Origin: Microbacterium sp. SORGH_AS_0888
Lineage (GTDB): Bacteria > Actinomycetota > Actinomycetes > Actinomycetales > Microbacteriaceae
DNA length: 64,000 nucleotides
Reading direction: 5' to 3'
Assembly: GCF_030818905.1 (NCBI RefSeq)
Contig: NZ_JAUTAZ010000001.1
Location: 2,790,001 to 2,854,000 of the forward strand
The first letter of the stretch is position 1. The number at the start of each line of letters is the position of its first letter. A program made the position numbers and the translations under genes. Positions 43,217 through 53,331 of the stretch are shown in pieces. The notes under the pieces were generated by a model. It was not told the origin of the DNA. It saw only the letters and a list, made by a program, of their open reading frames with translations, and ran no database searches.

Positions 43217-44167
43217 TCAGGCCCCGGGCGTCCATGCGGAGACGCGGTCGAGCTCGGCGATCTCGTCGACCGTGAGCTCGAGCGTTCCGCCCGCGATCAG
43301 ATCCGGCACCTGCTCGGGGCGCGACGCGCTCGCGATCGGGGCCGCGACCGTGGGCTGCGCGCGCAGCCACGCCAGCGCGGTCGACGCGATCGAGGCGCCG
43401 TGGGCGTCCCCGATGCGCTCGAGAGCGTCGACGATCGCGAGTCCCTGCGGCGTCGCGTACTTCGCGGCGCCCTCGGCGCGCGGCGAGCTCTGGCCCGCCG
43501 CATCCGTGGACCGGTACTTGCCGGTGAGGAATCCGCTCGCGAGCGAGTAGTAGGGCACGAGCGAGAGGTCGAACTCCTCCGCGAGCGGGATGATCGTCTC
43601 CTCGACGTCGTTGCGGTGCACGAGGTTGTAGTGCGGCTGCAGCGCGACCGGGAGCGCCCCGCCGCCGGCCTGCGCGAGCGAGATCCAGGAACGGATGCGG
43701 TCGGCGCTGAAGTTCGACAGCGCGGTGTAGCGCACCAGTCCGTCGTTCTCGAGGTCCGCGAACGCGGCGACGGCCTCCTCGAGGGGCGTGTCCGGGTCGT
43801 CGTAGTGGGCGTAGTACAGATCGATCGTGTCGACCCCGAGGCGCTTCAGCGACGCCTCGGCCGCCGCGCGCACGTTCTTCGCCGACAGCCCGCGGAACTC
43901 CGGATGCCGCGACACCTTGGTGGCCACGACCACGTTCCGAGGCTTCCGGGACGCCAGCCACTCACCGATCAGCGTCTCGCTCTCCCCGCCGCTGTTCCCT
44001 GGCTTCCAGGCGCTGTACGAGTCGGCCGTGTCGACGAAGTCGCCGCCCGCCGCATGGAACGCGTCCAACACGGCGAACGAGGTGTCGCGGTCGGCCGTCC
44101 AGCCGAAGACGTTGCCGCCGAGGGAGAGGGGGAAGACGTCCAGGTCGCTGCGTCCGATGCGGGTCAT
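43217..44167 (-). CDS. aldo/keto reductase
   Basis: 316-aa NADPH-dependent reductase with a TIM-barrel fold. The catalytic tetrad region includes GGDFVDTADSYSAW (Asp, Tyr), VVATKVSRH (Lys) and DLYYAHYDDP (His). The C-terminal PIASASRPEQVPDLIAG binds the cofactor. Substrate unknown. ATG 44167 has AAGGAA about 6 nt upstream. Confidence 0.92.
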   Translation of the reverse strand: MTRIGRSDLDVFPLSLGGNVFGWTADRDTSFAVLDAFHAAGGDFVDTADSYSAWKPGNSGGESETLIGEWLASRKPRNVVVATKVSRHPEFRGLSAKNVRAAAEASLKRLGVDTIDLYYAHYDDPDTPLEEAVAAFADLENDGLVRYTALSNFSADRIRSWISLAQAGGGALPVALQPHYNLVHRNDVEETIIPLAEEFDLSLVPYYSLASGFLTGKYRSTDAAGQSSPRAEGAAKYATPQGLAIVDALERIGDAHGASIASTALAWLRAQPTVAAPIASASRPEQVPDLIAGGTLELTVDEIAELDRVSAWTPGA

Positions 44168-44348
44168 GTCAGTTCCTTCTGATCGAGGTGTCGCCACGCG
44201 GGGCAACCGCATCCCACTCTGCCGCATTCCCCCGCCGGCCCGACCCGTGCCGCCGGGTTCTCGTGGAAGACATAGCGAGCCCGCAATAGTGTGGCGGCAT
44301 CGCCGGCGTCGCACCGCACCCGTGGTGCATCGGCGGGAAGGAGCCAGC

Positions 44349-44936
44349 ATGGAGTCCGTCGTCCTCGACACACCGGCCGGAATCGACGCGCGCCTGGGGT
44401 GGGACCCGTCGCTTCCCGAGCACGACCGCAAGCGGGTGCTCGCGCGTGAGCTCGTGGGCGCCCGGCTCGGCGTCGACCCGGACGATGTGCACGTCGAACG
44501 CGAGGCCCCCACGGTCTTCGGACACCACACCCACCTCGTCGCCTCGGTGAACGACGAGGTCGCGCCCTTCGCGATCAACACGGCGAGCCACCGAGCCGCC
44601 ACGGTCGTCGTGGTGGCAGATCTCGCGATGCCGGTGGGCATCGACATCCGTGACGTGCTTCCCGACGAGGCGACCAAGGCCGCCATGCATGCTCACTCGC
44701 ACCTGTGGGAAGGGTCGAGCGAGCTCGACTTCCAGCAGCACTGGACCCGTGTGCAGGCCGTGCTCGCGGCCGACGGACGGGGCATGCGCGTGCGCCCGGA
44801 GACCGTTCGGCTGGACGGCACGACGGGATGGGTGCCGGATCGTCCCGTGCGCTACCGCATCGTCGACCTGTCACGGAACGCGTTCACGATCACGCTCGCC
44901 TACGCCGCGTTGCCGACCGAGCCGCACGAGGACTGA
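44349..44936 (+). CDS. 4'-phosphopantetheinyl-transferase-like protein, probably inactive
   Basis: 195-aa protein laid out like Sfp-type PPTases. HHTHLVASVNDEVAPFAIN corresponds to the SVSH region, MPVGIDIRDVLPDE to the GxDxE motif, and HWTRVQAVLAADGRGM to WxxKEAxxKxxGxG. The catalytic E and K are replaced: the GIDIE Glu is Arg and the KEA is VQA. No second Sfp-like gene is visible. So it may be a degenerate transferase or a binding protein. ATG 44349 has AAGGAG 6 nt upstream. Confidence 0.7.
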   Translation: MESVVLDTPAGIDARLGWDPSLPEHDRKRVLARELVGARLGVDPDDVHVEREAPTVFGHHTHLVASVNDEVAPFAINTASHRAATVVVVADLAMPVGIDIRDVLPDEATKAAMHAHSHLWEGSSELDFQQHWTRVQAVLAADGRGMRVRPETVRLDGTTGWVPDRPVRYRIVDLSRNAFTITLAYAALPTEPHED

Positions 44937-44944
44937 GCCGGCGC

Positions 44945-47002
44945 TCAGCGGGTGCCGACGGCGGCGTCGAGCTCGGCGATCCACACCTCGGCGTTGCCGT
45001 CGCTCGGCGCCCGCCAGTCGCCGCGGGGCGAGAGCGAGCCCGCCGGCGAGACCTTCGGGCCGTTCGGCAGCGCGCTGCGCTTGAACTGCGCGAACGCGAA
45101 GTAGCGGCGCAGGAACACCCGGAGCCACCGTACGACGGTGTCCTGGTCGTAGCCGAAGCGCTCCTCCTCCGGGAATCCCGGAGGCCAGGCGCCCGCATCC
45201 GGATCCCGCCAGGCGTGCGACGCGAGGAACGCGATCTTGGACGGTCGCATCCCGTACCGCAGCACGTGGAAGAGGGTGAAGTCGTGCAGGGCGTAGGGGC
45301 CGATCGTGTCCTGCGTGGACTGCGACTTGCCGTCCTCGCCCGGGGGCACCAGCTCGGGGCTGATCTCGGTGTCCAGCACCGACTGCAGCACGGCGGCGGT
45401 GGCGGCGTCCACGCCCTCGCCCGCGGCGATCACCCAGCGGATCAGATGCTGCATGAGCGTCTTGGGCACCCCGCTGTTCACGGCGTAGTGGCTCATGTGA
45501 TCGCCGACGCCGTACGTGGCCCAGCCGAGCGCGAGCTCGGACAGGTCGGAGGTGCCGATCACGATGCCGCCGTGGCGGTTCGCGAGCCGGAACAGGATGT
45601 CGGTGCGCATCCCCGCCTGCACGTTCTCGTACGTGACGTCGTACTCGGGGGCGCCGGAGGCCGCGGGATGGCCGATCGCGGCGAGCACCTCGCCCGCGGC
45701 GGGGCGGATGTCGATCGTCTCGACCGTGGCGCCGATCGCCTCGGCGAGGGCCACCGCGTTGTTGCGCGTGTGCTCGCTCGTGGCGAAGCCGGGCAGCGTG
45801 TACGCGAGGATGTCGCTGCGCGGGCGGCCCATGCGATCCATCGCGCGGGCGACGACGAGCAGCGCGTGCGTGGAGTCGAGCCCGCCCGAGACCCCGATCA
45901 CGGGCCGGGGCTGACCGATCGCGCGGAGACGCTGCTCGAGGCCCGACACCTGGATGTTGAACGCCTCGTAGCAGTCCTGCGCGAGCCGTGCGGCGTCGTC
46001 CGGGACGAAGGGGAAGCGATCGAGCGTGCGGGCGAGACCGACGTCGCGGGCAGGAGGGGCGAGGCGGAACGGCACGGTGCGGAAGCCGTCCGTGCGTGCG
46101 GCCTGCGTGCGACGGTTGTCGTCGAAGGTGCCCTGCCGCAGGCGGTCCTGGCGCAGCCGGTCGAGGTCGACATCCGCGATGCTGCGACGCGGGCCCTCGG
46201 GGAATCGCTCGGTCTCGGCGAGCAGCGTGCCCGCCTCGTAGATCATGGTCTGGCCGTCCCACGAGACGTCGTTGGTCGACTCGCCCGCGCCGGCCGCGGC
46301 GTAGGCGTAGGCGGCCAGGCACCGCAGCGACTGCGACGCGGCGAGCGTGTGGCGGTCGTCGGCGCGGGCGATCGTGATCGGGCTGCCGCTGAGGTTCAGG
46401 AGCACCGTCGCGCCGGCCAGGGCCGCCTCGGAGGACGGCGGGATCGGCACCCACATGTCCTCGCACACCTCGGCGTGCACGACGAGGCCCGGCACGTCGG
46501 TCGCCTCGAACAGCAGATCGGTGCCGAACATCACGGTCGTCGAGCCGACCGTGATGTGCTCTCCGCGCACCTCGTCTCCGGCCGCGTACCAACGTCGTTC
46601 GTAGAACTCGCGGTAGGTGGGCAGATACGACTTCGGCGCGACGCCGAGCAGCGAGCCCCGGTGGATGATCAGGGCGCAGTTGTAGACCCGGTTGCGGTGG
46701 CGCAGCGGCGCCCCGACGACGAGGACCGGCATGAGGTCCGCAGAGGCGGCGACGAGTCCCTCGACGGCCGTGACGACGGCATCCAGCACGGGATCCTGCA
46801 GCACCAGGTCCTCGATCGCGTAGCCCGAGAGGCACAGCTCGGGGAAGACCGCGACCGCGACCGCCTCGGCGTCGCAGCGGCGGGCCTCTGCCAGCAGCGC
46901 CTCGGCGTTGGCCGCGGGGTCGGCCAGCCGCTGCGGCACGGTGCACGCCGCGACCCGGGCGAAGCCGTGTCGGTAGGCGCTGTCGAAGGGGAGTGCGCTC
47001 AC
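44945..47002 (-). CDS. nadE: NAD(+) synthase, glutamine-hydrolysing
   Basis: 685-aa enzyme making NAD from deamido-NAD, ATP and glutamine. The N-terminal nitrilase-type glutaminase has the E-K-C triad (VFPELCLSG, GVAPKSYLPTYREFYE, VHAEVCEDMWVP). The C-terminal synthetase has GVSGGLDSTHALLV, PGFATSEHTRNNA and GTSDLSELALGW. Length fits the two-domain actinobacterial form. It is convergent with the PPTase-like gene (8-bp gap). Confidence 0.96.
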   Translation of the reverse strand: MSALPFDSAYRHGFARVAACTVPQRLADPAANAEALLAEARRCDAEAVAVAVFPELCLSGYAIEDLVLQDPVLDAVVTAVEGLVAASADLMPVLVVGAPLRHRNRVYNCALIIHRGSLLGVAPKSYLPTYREFYERRWYAAGDEVRGEHITVGSTTVMFGTDLLFEATDVPGLVVHAEVCEDMWVPIPPSSEAALAGATVLLNLSGSPITIARADDRHTLAASQSLRCLAAYAYAAAGAGESTNDVSWDGQTMIYEAGTLLAETERFPEGPRRSIADVDLDRLRQDRLRQGTFDDNRRTQAARTDGFRTVPFRLAPPARDVGLARTLDRFPFVPDDAARLAQDCYEAFNIQVSGLEQRLRAIGQPRPVIGVSGGLDSTHALLVVARAMDRMGRPRSDILAYTLPGFATSEHTRNNAVALAEAIGATVETIDIRPAAGEVLAAIGHPAASGAPEYDVTYENVQAGMRTDILFRLANRHGGIVIGTSDLSELALGWATYGVGDHMSHYAVNSGVPKTLMQHLIRWVIAAGEGVDAATAAVLQSVLDTEISPELVPPGEDGKSQSTQDTIGPYALHDFTLFHVLRYGMRPSKIAFLASHAWRDPDAGAWPPGFPEEERFGYDQDTVVRWLRVFLRRYFAFAQFKRSALPNGPKVSPAGSLSPRGDWRAPSDGNAEVWIAELDAAVGTR

Positions 47003-47054
47003 CCGTCCAGTGTGTCATCTCGCCCGCTCGCGCGGGTGGCCGCCGTCGGGTTCC

Positions 47055-47170
47055 GGTCGTGCGGTTTCGTGTCGGTCGTGCGGGTTCGTGTCGGTCGTGC
47101 GGGTTCGTGTCGGTCGTGCGGTTTCGTGTCGGTCGTGCGGGGATTCTGTCCGTCGTGCGGGGATCGTGGG
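47055..47170. repeat. 19-bp minisatellite (about six units)
   Basis: Four direct copies of CGGTCGTGCGGKTTCGTGT at 47055, 47074, 47093 and 47112, differing at one position, followed by two degenerate 20-bp copies at 47131 and 47151. It fills the gap between the divergent nadE and nuclease genes. A 19-bp period rules out selection for a coding repeat. Confidence 0.88.
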
Positions 47171-47297
47171 CGACGCGCCGGGTGTGGGGGTGATCGTCGG
47201 CGTGTCGTGAACGATCCCCGCAGGAGCGCCGGGGCGGCCTCGGGGCAGGCGCTGCGGTGTCGGTGCCCGCGGTTAGGGTCGAGAGGAAAGGGGAGCG

Positions 47298-50200
47298 ATG
47301 CGGTACATCCCAGCGAGTGAGGCGGCTCCGGCGCGCATCGTGTGGAGCGCGAGCGACGTCAAGGCCGCGGCCGAGTGCGAGTTCGCGTGGCTTCGCGCGA
47401 TCGACGCGAAGCTCGGGCGGGTGGCCGCGGTCGACGACCCCGTCGACGCGACGCGCGAGCGCGCCGGGCGACTCGGCACGATGCACGAACGGCGCACGCT
47501 CGAGCGCTACCGCGCGCGCTTCGGCGACGCCGTGGTCGAGATCCCCGAGACGCGATCCACGGATGATCGAGCCATGGCGGATGCCGTCGCCCGGACGAGC
47601 CGCGCGCTCGCCGACCCGTCGGTCGAGGTCGTGTATCAGGCGGCGTTCTCCACCGGCGAGTTCGTCGGCTTCGCCGACTTCCTCGTGCGCGCCGACGCGG
47701 CCCCGGCCGGCACCTCGGACGCTGTGCTCGCCGACCCCGCTCCCACTGGTGCCGACGCCGACCCGAGCGCCGACGCCGCTCCCACCCGCGCCGCTGCCGA
47801 CGCGAACATCGATGCCGACCCGAGCGCCGAGGGCGCTCCCGCCCACACCGCCACCCCGCCTGCCCGCCCGTGGGTCGTGCAGGACACGAAGCTCGCCCGT
47901 CACGCCCGCGTGACCGCGCTCATGCAGCTGGCGGCATACGTGGATCAGCTCGATCTCCTGGGCGTTCCCCGCGCCGATCGCGTCGAGCTGCTGCTCGGCG
48001 ACGGCGCGACGAGCACGCACGCGGTCGACGACGTGCTGCCCGTGTTCCGGCTGCGCCGCTCGCGCCTGCGCGAGCTCGTCGCCGACCGCGACCTCGCCCG
48101 CGGGGCTGAGGGTGCACCGATCGCGTGGGGGGATCCGCGCGGCGCGCTGCAGGTCGTCGCCTGCGGCCGGTGCCCCACGTGCGAGCAGGAGGTCACGTCC
48201 CACCGCGACCTGCTTCTCGTGGCGGGCATGCGCCCGACGGCACGGCAGCGACTGCGCGATGCGGGCATCGAGACGATCGACGCGCTGGCCGCGGCATCCG
48301 AACCACCCGAGGGCATGCGTGCCGAGACGTTCGACGGTCTCCGTGCCCAGGCCCGCCTGCAGCTCGCGAGCCCGGAGGGCTCGCCGCGCTACGAGGTCGC
48401 GCTGCCCGCGGCGCTCGCCGCCCTCCCGCGCCGCGACCCGGGCGATCTCTTCTTCGACTTCGAGGGCGACCCCCTCTACGCCGAGACCTCGCGGCGCGGT
48501 GGCCTCGAGCGCACCGACTTCGGCCTCGACTACCTGTTCGGCTGGGTCGACGCCGCCTCGCAGTACGGCGCGCTGTGGGCGCACGACTTCGCGGCGGAGA
48601 AGGCCGCGCCCTCGAACGCTTCGTCGACCTGGTGGCGCTGCGCCGACAGTCCCATCCGGGGCTCCACATCTACCATTACGCGCCGTACGAGCCCTCTCAT
48701 CTGCTTTCCATGGCGGCCCGTCACGGCACCCGCGAGGCCGAGGTCGACCGGTTGCTGCGCGACGGCGTGTTCGTCGACCTCTACCCGATCGTGCGGCGGG
48801 CGCTGCGGGTCGGCTCGCGCTCGTACTCGATCAAGAAGCTCGAGCCCCTCTACATGGGCGGCGACGTGCGCACGAGCGAGGTGCAGCGCGGTGACGACTC
48901 GATCGTGCGCTACGTCGAGGCGCGGCAGCTGCGGGACGCCGGCGACGACGCGGGCGCGCAGGCGATCCTCGACGACCTCGCGGTCTACAACCGCGACGAC
49001 TGCGTGTCCACCCTCCGACTGCGCGACTGGCTCGTCGAGCGGGCGCAGGAGACGGGGCTCATGCCCTCGCTCGATCCCGAGGCCGGCGAGCACGTCTATG
49101 AGCCCTCGCCTCGCTCCCTCGCGCTGCAGCGCATCGCCGATGCGCGGGCGGCGGAGCGCGAGGGAGTCCCCGACGACGCCGACGGCCTGGCGCTGCGCCT
49201 CGCGGCCGCGGCGATCGACTACTACCCGCGTGAGGCGAAGACCTACTGGGCGGGGCACTTCCTCCGGCTGCGCGAACCGGTGTCGTTGTGGGCGGAGAGC
49301 CGAGACGTCGTGGTCGCCGACCCGGCGCGCTCCCGGGTCATGGAGCCGTGGCACCGCGACCAGGGACAACGGGTCGCTCGGCGCGTTCTGGAGCTGCGCG
49401 GGGACCTCGCCCCCGGCACGCGCCTGAGCGAGGGCGCGCAGCTGCCCGCTCTGTACGAGCTGCCCGCCCCGTTCCCGTATGCGCCCTCGCCGCGATGGAT
49501 CCACGGTGCCCACTCGGTCACGGTCGTCGAGGTGCTCGAGGACGGTGCGCTCGTCCAGGAGAACGCGGTCGACGGCGAGACCTGGGACGCGCTGCCGTTC
49601 GCGCTGACGCCGTCGGCTCCGCCCGGCGCCGGACAGCAGCAGTCCGCGATCGACGCATGGGCCGACACGCTGATCGATGCCGCCCCCGGATTCCCCGAGG
49701 ACGCCGCGACCGACATCCTCCGCCGCCGCCCGCCGCGCACCCGTGGCGGACTCCGCACCGGCGGCGACCGTGTCGACGACATCGTCGGCAGCATCCTCGC
49801 CCTCGATCGCAGCTACCTCGCCGTGCAGGGTCCGCCCGGGACCGGCAAGACCCATGTCGGCTCGCACGTGATCGCCCGGCTCGTGCAGGACCACGGATTC
49901 CGGATCGGCGTCGTCGCGCAGTCGCATGCCGTCGTCGAGAACATGCTCGATCGCATCGTCGCGGCGGGCGTGCCCGCGGGGCTGGTGGGGAAGGCGCCGA
50001 AGGATGCCGCGGCCCCGGTCTCGTTCACGGCGGTGCCCAAGAACGGGCTCGCCGAGTTCCTCGCCGACCGGCCGGCCGGCGTCGTCGTGGGCGGCACGGC
50101 CTGGGATTTCGCCCATCCGCAGCGCGTGGCGCGCGGCGGCCTCGATCTGCTCGTGATCGACGAGGCGGGTCAGTTCTCGCTCGCGTCCACGATCGCCGTC

Positions 50201-50944
50201 GCGATCTCGGCCTCTCGGCTGATGCTCCTCGGCGACCCGCAACAGCTGCCGCAGGTCAGTCAGGGGACGCATCCGGAGCCCGTCGACGCCTCGGCGCTCG
50301 GCTGGGTCATGGGCGAGAGCCCCGTCATCGACCCCGCCTACGGCTACTTCCTCGACCGCACGTGGCGGATGCGTCCCGAGGTCGCCCGGCCGGTGTCCGT
50401 GCTCTCCTACGCCGGCGAACTGGCTGCCGCACCCGTCACGGCGGAGCGCACGCTCGAGGGCGTGACCCCCGGGCTGCGACCGGTGCCCGTCCGTCACCAG
50501 GGCAACGCGGTGTCCTCTCCCGAGGAGGCGGCGGAGGTCGTGCGTCTCGTCGGCGAGGTGCTCGGACACGCGTGGACCGACGAGAACGGCACCAGGCCGC
50601 TCGTCGCCGCCGACGTCATCGTCGTCACGCCCTACAACGCGCAGCAGGTGTGCGTCGAGGAGGCGCTCGCCGCGGCCGGCGTGCACGGGGTCAGGGTCGG
50701 CACCGTCGACAGGTTCCAGGGCCAGGAGGCCGTCGTCGCGATCGTCTCGCTCGCCGCATCCTCGGGTCGTGACGCGCCGCGCGGGCTCGAGTTCCTGCTG
50801 CTGCAGAACCGGCTCAACGTCGCGATCTCGCGCGCCCGGCACACGGCGTACCTCGTGTACTCGCCGGGTCTGCTCGATGACCTGCCACGCACACCGGAGG
50901 GCGTCGCACGGCTCTCCGCGTTCGCCACCCTCGTGGGCGCCTGA
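47298..50944 (+). pseudogene. TM0106-family RecB-like nuclease/helicase, one -1 frameshift
   Basis: About 1215 aa once repaired. The N-terminal half is a RecB-like nuclease (TM0106 family: PWVVQDTKLARHARVTALMQLAAYVDQL, CGRCPTCEQEVTSHRDLLLV, DLFFDFEGDPLYAE, DDCVSTLRLRDWL). The C-terminal half is a UvrD/Dna2-like helicase (QGPPGTGKTHVGSHV Walker A, LLVIDEAGQFSL, TVDRFQGQEAVVAIVSLA, NVAISRARH). Frame 1 ends at FAAEKA; one base is missing near 48606-48608, after which frame 2 continues ALERFVDLVALRRQ to 50944. An Ala/Pro/Asp-rich insertion of about 45 residues interrupts the nuclease domain. An indel error is plausible; otherwise the enzyme is broken. Confidence 0.82.
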
Positions 50945-51001
50945 GGGGCGGCTCGCCCGCGGACAGGGTTCGGACTCCTCCGGCGAGTATCATCGCCGAC
51001 C

Positions 51002-52003
51002 ATGCCCCTGATCGACAACGCCATCTACGTCGACGGTCGCCGCGTGGCGACGCCGAAGAACCTCGACGACACCTACGAGCAGCTCGAAGCCCACGGCGGC
51101 TTCGCGTGGATCGGTCTCTACCGGCCCGAGCCGGACGAGCTGCGCTCTGTGGCGGACGAGTTCGGGCTGCATCCGCTCGCCGTCGAGGACGCCGCGCAGG
51201 GGCACCAGAGGGCCAAGATCGAGCGCTACGGCGACACGCTGTTCGTCGTGCTGCGCCCGGCGCGCTACGACGACGCACGCGAGGAGGTGGAGTTCGGCGA
51301 GGTGCACGTGTTCGTCGGTCCCGCCTTCGTCGTCAGCATCCGCCACGCCGAGTCGCCCAATCTGGCGGCCGTGCGGTCGCGGCTGGAGGCGGCGCCGGAG
51401 CTCCTCGCCCTCGGGCCCGAGGCCGTGCTCTACGCGATCCTCGATCGCGTCGTCGACGAGTACGAGCCGGTCGTGTCGGGCATCGAGAACGACATCGACG
51501 AGATCGAGGACCAGCTTTTCGGCCAGAGCGACGATGATGCGCTCTCCCGCCGCATCTACGAGCTCTACGGCGAGGTGCTGAGCTTCGGGCGAGCCGTGCG
51601 GCCGCTGCTCACCATGATCGAGCGGCTGCAAGCCGGCTACGAGAAGTACGAGGTCGACCTCGAGCTGCAGCGCAACCTCCGCGACGTCCTGGACCACATC
51701 GTGAAGATCGACGCACTGGTCGACGGCTTCCGGAATCTCCTCGACAAGGCCCTGACGGTGCACTCGGCGCTCGTCGCGCGCCGCCAGACCGAGGTGAACC
51801 TCGCCCAGAACGAGCAGGTGAAGAAGATCTCGTCATGGGCGGCGATCATCTTCGCGCCGGGGCTCATCGCGGGCATCTACGGCATGAACTTCGAGAACAT
51901 GCCCGAACTGCACTGGGAGTACGGCTACCCGCTCGCGATCCTGGCGATGCTCGGGTTCGCGGGCGGCCTCTACGTCGCTTTCAAGAAGCGGAAGTGGCTG
52001 TGA
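51002..52003 (+). CDS. corA: magnesium/cobalt transporter CorA
   Basis: 333-aa divalent-cation channel. The long cytosolic N-domain and coiled stalk helix (VSGIENDIDEIEDQLFGQ) are followed by two C-terminal membrane helices, with the YGMNFENMPEL signature between them. TATCAT precedes the ATG by 8 nt. Convergent with upp. Confidence 0.94.
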   Translation: MPLIDNAIYVDGRRVATPKNLDDTYEQLEAHGGFAWIGLYRPEPDELRSVADEFGLHPLAVEDAAQGHQRAKIERYGDTLFVVLRPARYDDAREEVEFGEVHVFVGPAFVVSIRHAESPNLAAVRSRLEAAPELLALGPEAVLYAILDRVVDEYEPVVSGIENDIDEIEDQLFGQSDDDALSRRIYELYGEVLSFGRAVRPLLTMIERLQAGYEKYEVDLELQRNLRDVLDHIVKIDALVDGFRNLLDKALTVHSALVARRQTEVNLAQNEQVKKISSWAAIIFAPGLIAGIYGMNFENMPELHWEYGYPLAILAMLGFAGGLYVAFKKRKWL

Positions 52004-52013
52004 GGGATGCCGC

Positions 52014-52646
52014 TCACACCGTGCCGTAGAGGCGGTCGCCGGCATCGCCGAGACCGGGCACGATGTAGCCCTTCTCGTTGAGCCGCTCGTCGAGCGCGCC
52101 CAGCACGAGGGTCACATCGCGGCCGTCGACCTGCCGCTCGATCGCGGCGACGCCTTCGGGGGCGCCCAGCAGGCAGATCGCGGTGACGTCCTGGGCGCCG
52201 CGACGGAACAGGAAGTCGATCGCCGCGCCCAGCGACCCGCCGGTCGCGAGCATGGGGTCGAGGACGAAGCACTGCCGGTCGCTGAGGTCGTCGGGGAGGC
52301 GCTCCGCGTAGGTCGCCGGCTCCAGCGTCTCCTCGTTGCGGACCATGCCGAGGAAGCCCACCTCGGCGGTGGGGAGGAGCTTGACCATGCCCTCCAGCAT
52401 CCCGAGCCCGGCGCGCAGGATCGGCACGACGAGGGGGCGGGGCTCGCTGATCTTGACGCCCATGGTCGTCGTCACCGGGGTCTCGACCTCGACCGGCTCG
52501 ACCCGGACGTTGCGGGTGGCCTCGTAGGCGAGGAGGGTCACGAGCTCTTCCGCGAGCTGCCGGAACACCGGCGAGGGGGTCCGCGCATCGCGCAGCACCG
52601 AGAGCTTGTGGGTGATCAGCGGGTGGTCGGCGACGTGCAGGCGCAT
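52014..52646 (-). CDS. upp: uracil phosphoribosyltransferase
   Basis: 210-aa pyrimidine salvage enzyme converting uracil and PRPP to [22 protein letters not shown] and the PRPP-binding [18 protein letters not shown] are diagnostic; the uracil-binding [17 protein letters not shown] is at the C-terminus. ATG 52646 is 6 nt after TAGGCT (leaderless) and it is divergent from tadA. Confidence 0.96.
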   Translation of the reverse strand: MRLHVADHPLITHKLSVLRDARTPSPVFRQLAEELVTLLAYEATRNVRVEPVEVETPVTTTMGVKISEPRPLVVPILRAGLGMLEGMVKLLPTAEVGFLGMVRNEETLEPATYAERLPDDLSDRQCFVLDPMLATGGSLGAAIDFLFRRGAQDVTAICLLGAPEGVAAIERQVDGRDVTLVLGALDERLNEKGYIVPGLGDAGDRLYGTV

Positions 52647-52740
52647 GCGCTCAGCCTACGCGGCGAGCCCGCACTCCGTGGGCGCGGTTCTCAGCCCCCG
52701 ATCCCGCGTCGCGACCGGCGCCGGCGCCTACCCTGGGTGC

Positions 52741-53208
52741 ATGCCCCTTCCCGTGTCCGACGCCGATCGCGCCGCGATGACGCACGCGCTGCGCCTCGCA
52801 TCGGAGGCCGCAGCGGCCGGCGACGTGCCCGTCGGGGCCGTCGTGCTCGATGCCGCCGGGAGCGTTGTCGGGGAGGGGGCGAACCGCCGGGAGCAGGATG
52901 CCGATCCCACCGCCCACGCCGAGGTCCTCGCGTTGCGGGCGGCTGCGGCATCCCTCGGCTCGTGGAACCTGCAGGACTGCACGCTCGTCGTGACGTTGGA
53001 GCCGTGTCTGATGTGCGCCGGGGCGCTGCTGCAGGCACGCGTGGGCCGCGTCGTGTTCGGCGCCTGGGACGAGAAGGCGGGCGCGTGCGGCTCGGCCTAC
53101 GACGTCGTCCGAGACCGCCGGCTGCCGTACCGGGTCGAGGTCGTGGGCGGCGTGGCCGAGGAGGCCGCCGCCTCGCTCCTCCGCGCGTTCTTCCACCCCC
53201 TCCGCTGA
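52741..53208 (+). CDS. tadA: tRNA-specific adenosine deaminase
   Basis: 155-aa enzyme making inosine at the wobble position of tRNA-Arg. Zinc ligands are His59 (THAHAEVLALR-like, seen as TAHAEVLAL) with catalytic Glu61, and Cys89/Cys92 (EPCLMCAGALLQARVG). ATG 52741 is 6 nt after TACCCT (leaderless). The stop codon is the first part of a 79-bp palindromic repeat. Confidence 0.94.
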   Translation: MPLPVSDADRAAMTHALRLASEAAAAGDVPVGAVVLDAAGSVVGEGANRREQDADPTAHAEVLALRAAAASLGSWNLQDCTLVVTLEPCLMCAGALLQARVGRVVFGAWDEKAGACGSAYDVVRDRRLPYRVEVVGGVAEEAAASLLRAFFHPLR

Positions 53209-53284
53209 CCGCGAGACCAGTCTCGCGCGCCGAGACCGGCGGGTTTCTCGCCGGTCTCGGCGCCGCGGACTGGTCTCGCGGTCA
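53206..53284. repeat. 79-bp nested palindromic repeat, copy A
   Basis: Perfect outer 17-bp arms (53206-53222 and 53268-53284) enclose an inner near-perfect CGCCGAGACCGGCG/CGCCGGTCTCGGCG stem. A close copy lies at 61020-61098 in the same orientation. It overlaps the tadA stop and can act as a terminator for it. REP-like or a small mobile element; see copy B. Confidence 0.85.
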
Positions 53285-53292
53285 AAGGACCC

Positions 53293-53331
53293 GGGCGAGG
53301 GGGGCGAGGGGGGGCGAGGGGGGCGGGGGGG
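53293..53331 (+). other. G-run tract, potential G-quadruplex
   Basis: Five runs of 3-7 G separated by short CGA/C spacers on the + strand, directly between the palindromic repeat and the LLM oxidoreductase stop (53332). It fits the G3+N1-7 pattern of a quadruplex. Confidence 0.6.

Noticed and set aside
47055..47170. CRISPR array
   Set aside because: Units are contiguous with no unique spacers; it is a tandem minisatellite.
53285..53331. Low-complexity G-run as assembly artefact
   Set aside because: Spacers are regular and the flanking genes intact, so it is kept as a G-tract; length uncertainty remains.
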